From Brachypodium distachyon (taxonomy: Eukaryota > Streptophyta > Magnoliopsida > Poales > Poaceae), in the NCBI RefSeq assembly GCF_000005505.3, contig NC_016133.3:39025237-39089236 (forward strand): a DNA stretch of 64,000 nt, written 5' to 3'. The position numbers were made by a program, and so were the translations under genes. Under the pieces are notes generated by a model. The model was not told the origin of the DNA, made no database searches, and saw nothing but the letters and a program-made list of their open reading frames with translations. Below, one piece after another: positions 62,401 through 64,000 of the stretch (within the stretch, counting starts at the first letter, position 1; each line of letters begins with the position of its first letter).

Positions 62401-62916
62401 TGATCAGAACAAAGATGTCTATACATTAAATTACGATACTATAATATAAATAGGAACCATAGAAAAAATGATATAGTAAAAGCTTGATCCAGTTGAACAA
62501 GAGTATTGTCATATTGTATAATACCTGTTGTTTGGCCTGCTCAAATGCTTCTATCCATTTCCGAGCTTCACCAGAAGTTGCACATGCAATCTAGTAAAAG
62601 TAAATAACAATAGAACTTTAGTTGCCATCTAGGAGGATTGTTTGCAAACACGCATGAGTGTCATAAGATGAGTACCTCGCCTTTCTTCGTTTGATCCAAC
62701 CTATTGTACAACCTCAAGACATAAACATCCTAGTTTTCAACATATATTGGTTATTTCTTAATCTTAAGTGAGCAAAAATATGAGGGTCAGCTCATTCATT
62801 CCATCGTCAATTGAATGACCAATACAAAATTGGACCATTACCCCTTGGTTAACCTTCTGGCGACCAAGCTCCTCCACCATAAGAGTGTGACTAACAACAC
62901 CTTTTCGGATAGGTTC
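47480..62916 (-). CDS. EDR2-like protein (PH, START, DUF1336/EDR2_C), 5' end outside the window
   Basis: Lipid-binding regulator related to Arabidopsis EDR2, a negative regulator of defence-linked cell death; closest in memory to the At5g35180-type branch. Twenty-one in-window exons (high to low): 62916-62842, 62729-62676, 62590-62525, 62252-62197, 62089-62013, 60541-60416, 59398-59364, 58429-58329, 58213-58118, 56308-56244, 56168-56097, 54033-53866, 53741-53527, 53428-53362, 51864-51689, 51221-51120, 50906-50859, 49912-49769, 49664-49569, 49305-49204 and 47566-47480. They total 675 codons plus TAA with every phase closing. The first reads EPIRKGVVSHTLMVEELGRQ, the C-terminal part of the PH domain; the first roughly 50 residues must lie past 64000. 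START starts at ALEAHEWRFVRTLNG; EDR2_C includes FMIRGKTYL, DPLLKLIAVDWFKV, VPAKPNY and IDVDIGSSSVARSIIGLVLG, ending EYILGSVRLNR. One intron (50858-49913) has a GC donor. Confidence 0.93.
47894..48591. mobile_element. TIR DNA transposon, copy A, with 8-bp TSD
   Basis: The element body is 47902-48583 (682 bp), flanked by AAATAGCA at 47894-47901 and 48584-48591. Left end GAGCTCTTTCACGGTACCCC; right end in reverse complement GAGAAATTTTAAGTACCCC. Sub-terminal GGTACT/AGTACC phrases repeat several times. It shares both ends and sub-terminal sequence with copy B. It lies in the last EDR2-like intron. An 8-bp duplication fits hAT-type insertion, but the termini are not classical. Confidence 0.82.
48741..48950. 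mobile_element. Short MITE-like element with perfect terminal hairpin arms
   Basis: GCACACCTTGAGGCCATCTG at 48741 is exactly reverse-complementary to 48931-48950, and the pairing continues through GTT (23 bp or more in total). An inner direct phrase GGGATCCCACTT occurs twice (about 48791 and 48890) and CTTCTAGTTT/GAACTAGAAG form an inner stem. No clear target duplication. It lies in the last EDR2-like intron. Confidence 0.7.
52449..52785 (-). mobile_element. LTR retrotransposon remnant: one LTR plus primer binding site
   Basis: Read on the minus strand, 52785-52465 starts TGTCATGGGG and ends TTATCCCCCA (321 bp, TG...CA). It is followed after 4 bp by TGGTATCAGAGC (52460-52449), the classic initiator-tRNA-Met primer binding site. 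No second LTR, polypurine tract or gag-pol was seen in the flanking intron, so the element is truncated and not a solo LTR from recombination. It lies in the EDR2-like intron 51865-53361. Confidence 0.8.
53545..53570. repeat. CAT trinucleotide run coding for an aspartate stretch
   Basis: About eight CAT units in the plus sequence read as a run of Asp codons on the minus strand, inside the EDR2-like exon 53741-53527. It sits in an acidic linker (EDEDSDDDDDDDG). Such runs often vary in length between accessions. Confidence 0.85.
54535..55410. mobile_element. TIR DNA transposon, copy B, with 8-bp TSD
   Basis: The element body is 54543-55402 (860 bp), flanked by TTTTCAAA at 54535-54542 and 55403-55410. 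Left end GAGCTCTTTTACGGTACCCC; right end in reverse complement GAGAGTTTTTACGGTACCCT. Same family as copy A. An internal direct repeat GGCTCAAGAAAGATCGATCA occurs at about 54904 and 55055. No transposase; a 91-codon plus frame at 55007-55282 is not recognised. It lies in an EDR2-like intron. Confidence 0.85.
55695..55807. mobile_element. Stowaway MITE (113 bp)
   Basis: Termini CTCCCTCCGACCGGTATTAC and, in reverse complement, CTCCCTCCGGCCGGAATTAC; TA on both sides. In an EDR2-like intron. Confidence 0.92.
57005..57117. mobile_element. Stowaway MITE (113 bp), near-perfect TIRs
   Basis: CTCCCTCCGATCCATATTAA at both ends in inverted orientation, TA duplications on both sides. The perfect arms suggest a young insertion. 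In an EDR2-like intron. Confidence 0.93.
57234..57357. mobile_element. Stowaway MITE (124 bp)
   Basis: Left TTCCCTCCGATCCATATTAC and right, in reverse complement, CTGCCTCCGATCCATATTAC, flanked by TA. Different internal sequence from the 113-bp elements. In the same EDR2-like intron. Confidence 0.88.
57713..57753. mobile_element. Truncated MITE, right half only
   Basis: GTTAGTACAAAATCTGAGAC followed by ACTTATTATGGATCGGAGGGAG and TA is the right half of a common grass Stowaway-type MITE; the matching left half is missing. Confidence 0.65.
60088..60201. mobile_element. Stowaway MITE (about 114 bp)
   Basis: Left CTCTCTCTGATCCTAAATTC and right, in reverse complement, ATCCCTCCGATCCTAAATTG; the body includes TCTAGATGCATGTAATATTT. 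The left TA is present. In an EDR2-like intron. Confidence 0.85.
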
Positions 62917-64000
62917 CTAAAAAATGGTTGTTGTGAGATGATAAGCCTCCATATGAATGTCCAAAAGAAACTTGACAGAGAAATCTGCAGATGAAGAACA
63001 GTCCTGATGATGTAATGTTCAAACATAGCTCTACTCATTTGTCCTAGTACCTCCTGACCACGTGAGAATAACATACATAAATCCCCTTGTAGACATGTAC
63101 TGTAGTAGCTAGTAGCAACACCAATATAACTGTAATTACAACCCAGAGCAACCCATACATGAGAATTCACTCTTCTATAGCGCATAAGACACATGCAGGA
63201 CACCCTGACCAAGGTAGTGATGCTAAATTCCTCAACAACTTCTCAACCCTAAATTTCAAGTATGTTCAACACACACCCCTACAAGGTACAGATTTGCCAC
63301 TTCAGTGATTTAGCAAATACAGGGTTTGTTTTTAGGTACAGAGTTAAAACACACACAACTCAGCAGCTTCCCCTAAATTTTTCCATTTCTGACAAGTATA
63401 ATTGGAAAATCTTCAGCACAGTAATAATATCACATGCACGTATAATGGCAGCAGCAACAGAACCACAATCACAGTTTAGAATTTACAAACCAGATTAACC
63501 CCAAATGCACATTGGACGAGTCACTCCGGAATCCGGATTAACTTCTCCCACGTTGGACACCGCATTTTCCATCCAAGAAATTCTCCTCTCTCAAACTTCA
63601 TTGACATTCCTATCCTTACCCCTGCAGAGCTCCTCTACCTAGGGGTGTTCAATACGGTTTCAAATGAAACCTGCAAGTCATTTTTTTTTCTACTATAGTT
63701 TTGCCATGGCAATGGAGCTAACAAAGGAAACTGAACTAGACAGCTTTAAGCGGTTTCCACGGCCACACCACTAGTTCTACCTCATGCCAGATCAAACCAC
63801 AGATCAGTAATTGCAACAACGGCGATGTCTAACTAGCACAATTCTGTAGTTCATCTAAACACCCACTGACTAGATTAAAGCTCTACCTCATGCCAGATCA
63901 AACCAGAAATGAGGAAATGCGACAGTAGCGAAGTCTAGCTAGAATAATTCAGCAGTTCATCCAAATCCCCAAATTCTGACTAGGTTAAAGCCCAGACCTC
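62917..64000. other. EDR2-like upstream intron or flank with a tandem duplication at the edge
   Basis: No exon matching the missing PH-domain start was found on the minus strand. From 63776 a unit of about 110 bp is repeated: CTACCTCATGCCAGATCAAA at about 63776 and 63884, both followed by GCAGTTCAT/GTAGTTCAT phrases and GACTAG(A/G)TTAAAG. The second copy runs to about 63990. Confidence 0.55.

Noticed and set aside
1..64000. tRNA, rRNA, CRISPR or prokaryotic operon features
   Set aside because: None seen; the window is plant nuclear DNA. A tRNAscan-SE run would be needed to exclude a tRNA formally.

Overview
This is a plant nuclear window and almost certainly comes from a pooid grass of the wheat, barley, Aegilops or Brachypodium type. 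The genes have many GT-AG introns. The 5' exons are very GC-rich (GAPN, lipocalin, MAM33, DUF868, CAF1) while introns and spacers are AT-rich. The spacers and introns are full of Stowaway MITEs with termini of the form CTCCCTCCG and TA target duplications, which is typical of that group. Assignment below subfamily is not possible from sequence alone.

Layout, left to right. 0.4-3.6 kb: non-phosphorylating NADP-GAPDH (GAPN), minus, 9 exons. 4.2-6.4 kb: MITEs, including one inserted inside another. 9.25-11.95 kb: SDF2-like ER protein, plus, 6 exons. 14.3-15.2 kb: intronless CAF1 deadenylase, minus. 15.6-16.2 kb: degenerate repeats. 16.4-20.9 kb: near full-length but broken L1-type LINE with intact target-site duplications. 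22.0-25.3 kb: PARN-like gene, minus, that has lost most of its catalytic residues. 26.0-26.7 kb: temperature-induced lipocalin, minus. 28.0-29.5 kb: mitochondrial MAM33/p32 protein, minus. 30.0-30.8 kb: long-TIR Mutator-type element. 33.5-34.75 kb: intronless DUF868 gene, minus. 35.5-36.5 kb: a second long-TIR element. 39.1-43.4 kb: DCN1-like neddylation factor, minus, 10 exons, with a Tourist MITE and a long Stowaway-like element in introns. 44-47 kb: gene-like fragments and MITEs. 47.5-62.9 kb: EDR2-like PH/START/DUF1336 protein, minus, 21 exons in the window with the 5' end beyond the right edge; its introns carry at least nine transposable elements.

There is no operon logic. These are independent housekeeping or stress genes: cytosolic redox metabolism, ER folding, mRNA deadenylation (CAF1 beside a PARN relative), membrane lipocalin, mitochondrial matrix protein, cullin neddylation and lipid-binding defence regulation. 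All except SDF2 are on the minus strand. I recall the GAPN-SDF2 neighbourhood as lying on rice chromosome 8, but did not check this.

Exon boundaries were set by hand. For each multi-exon gene every intron phase closes, giving 496 (GAPN), 216 (SDF2), 608 (PARN-like), 184 (lipocalin), 228 (MAM33), 244 (DCN1-like) and 675 (EDR2-like, partial) codons. I saw no bacterial-style system, CRISPR array, rRNA or tRNA. The most notable points are the apparently dead PARN-like nuclease with a non-AG splice acceptor, and a pair of related TIR transposons with 8-bp target duplications, both in EDR2-like introns.
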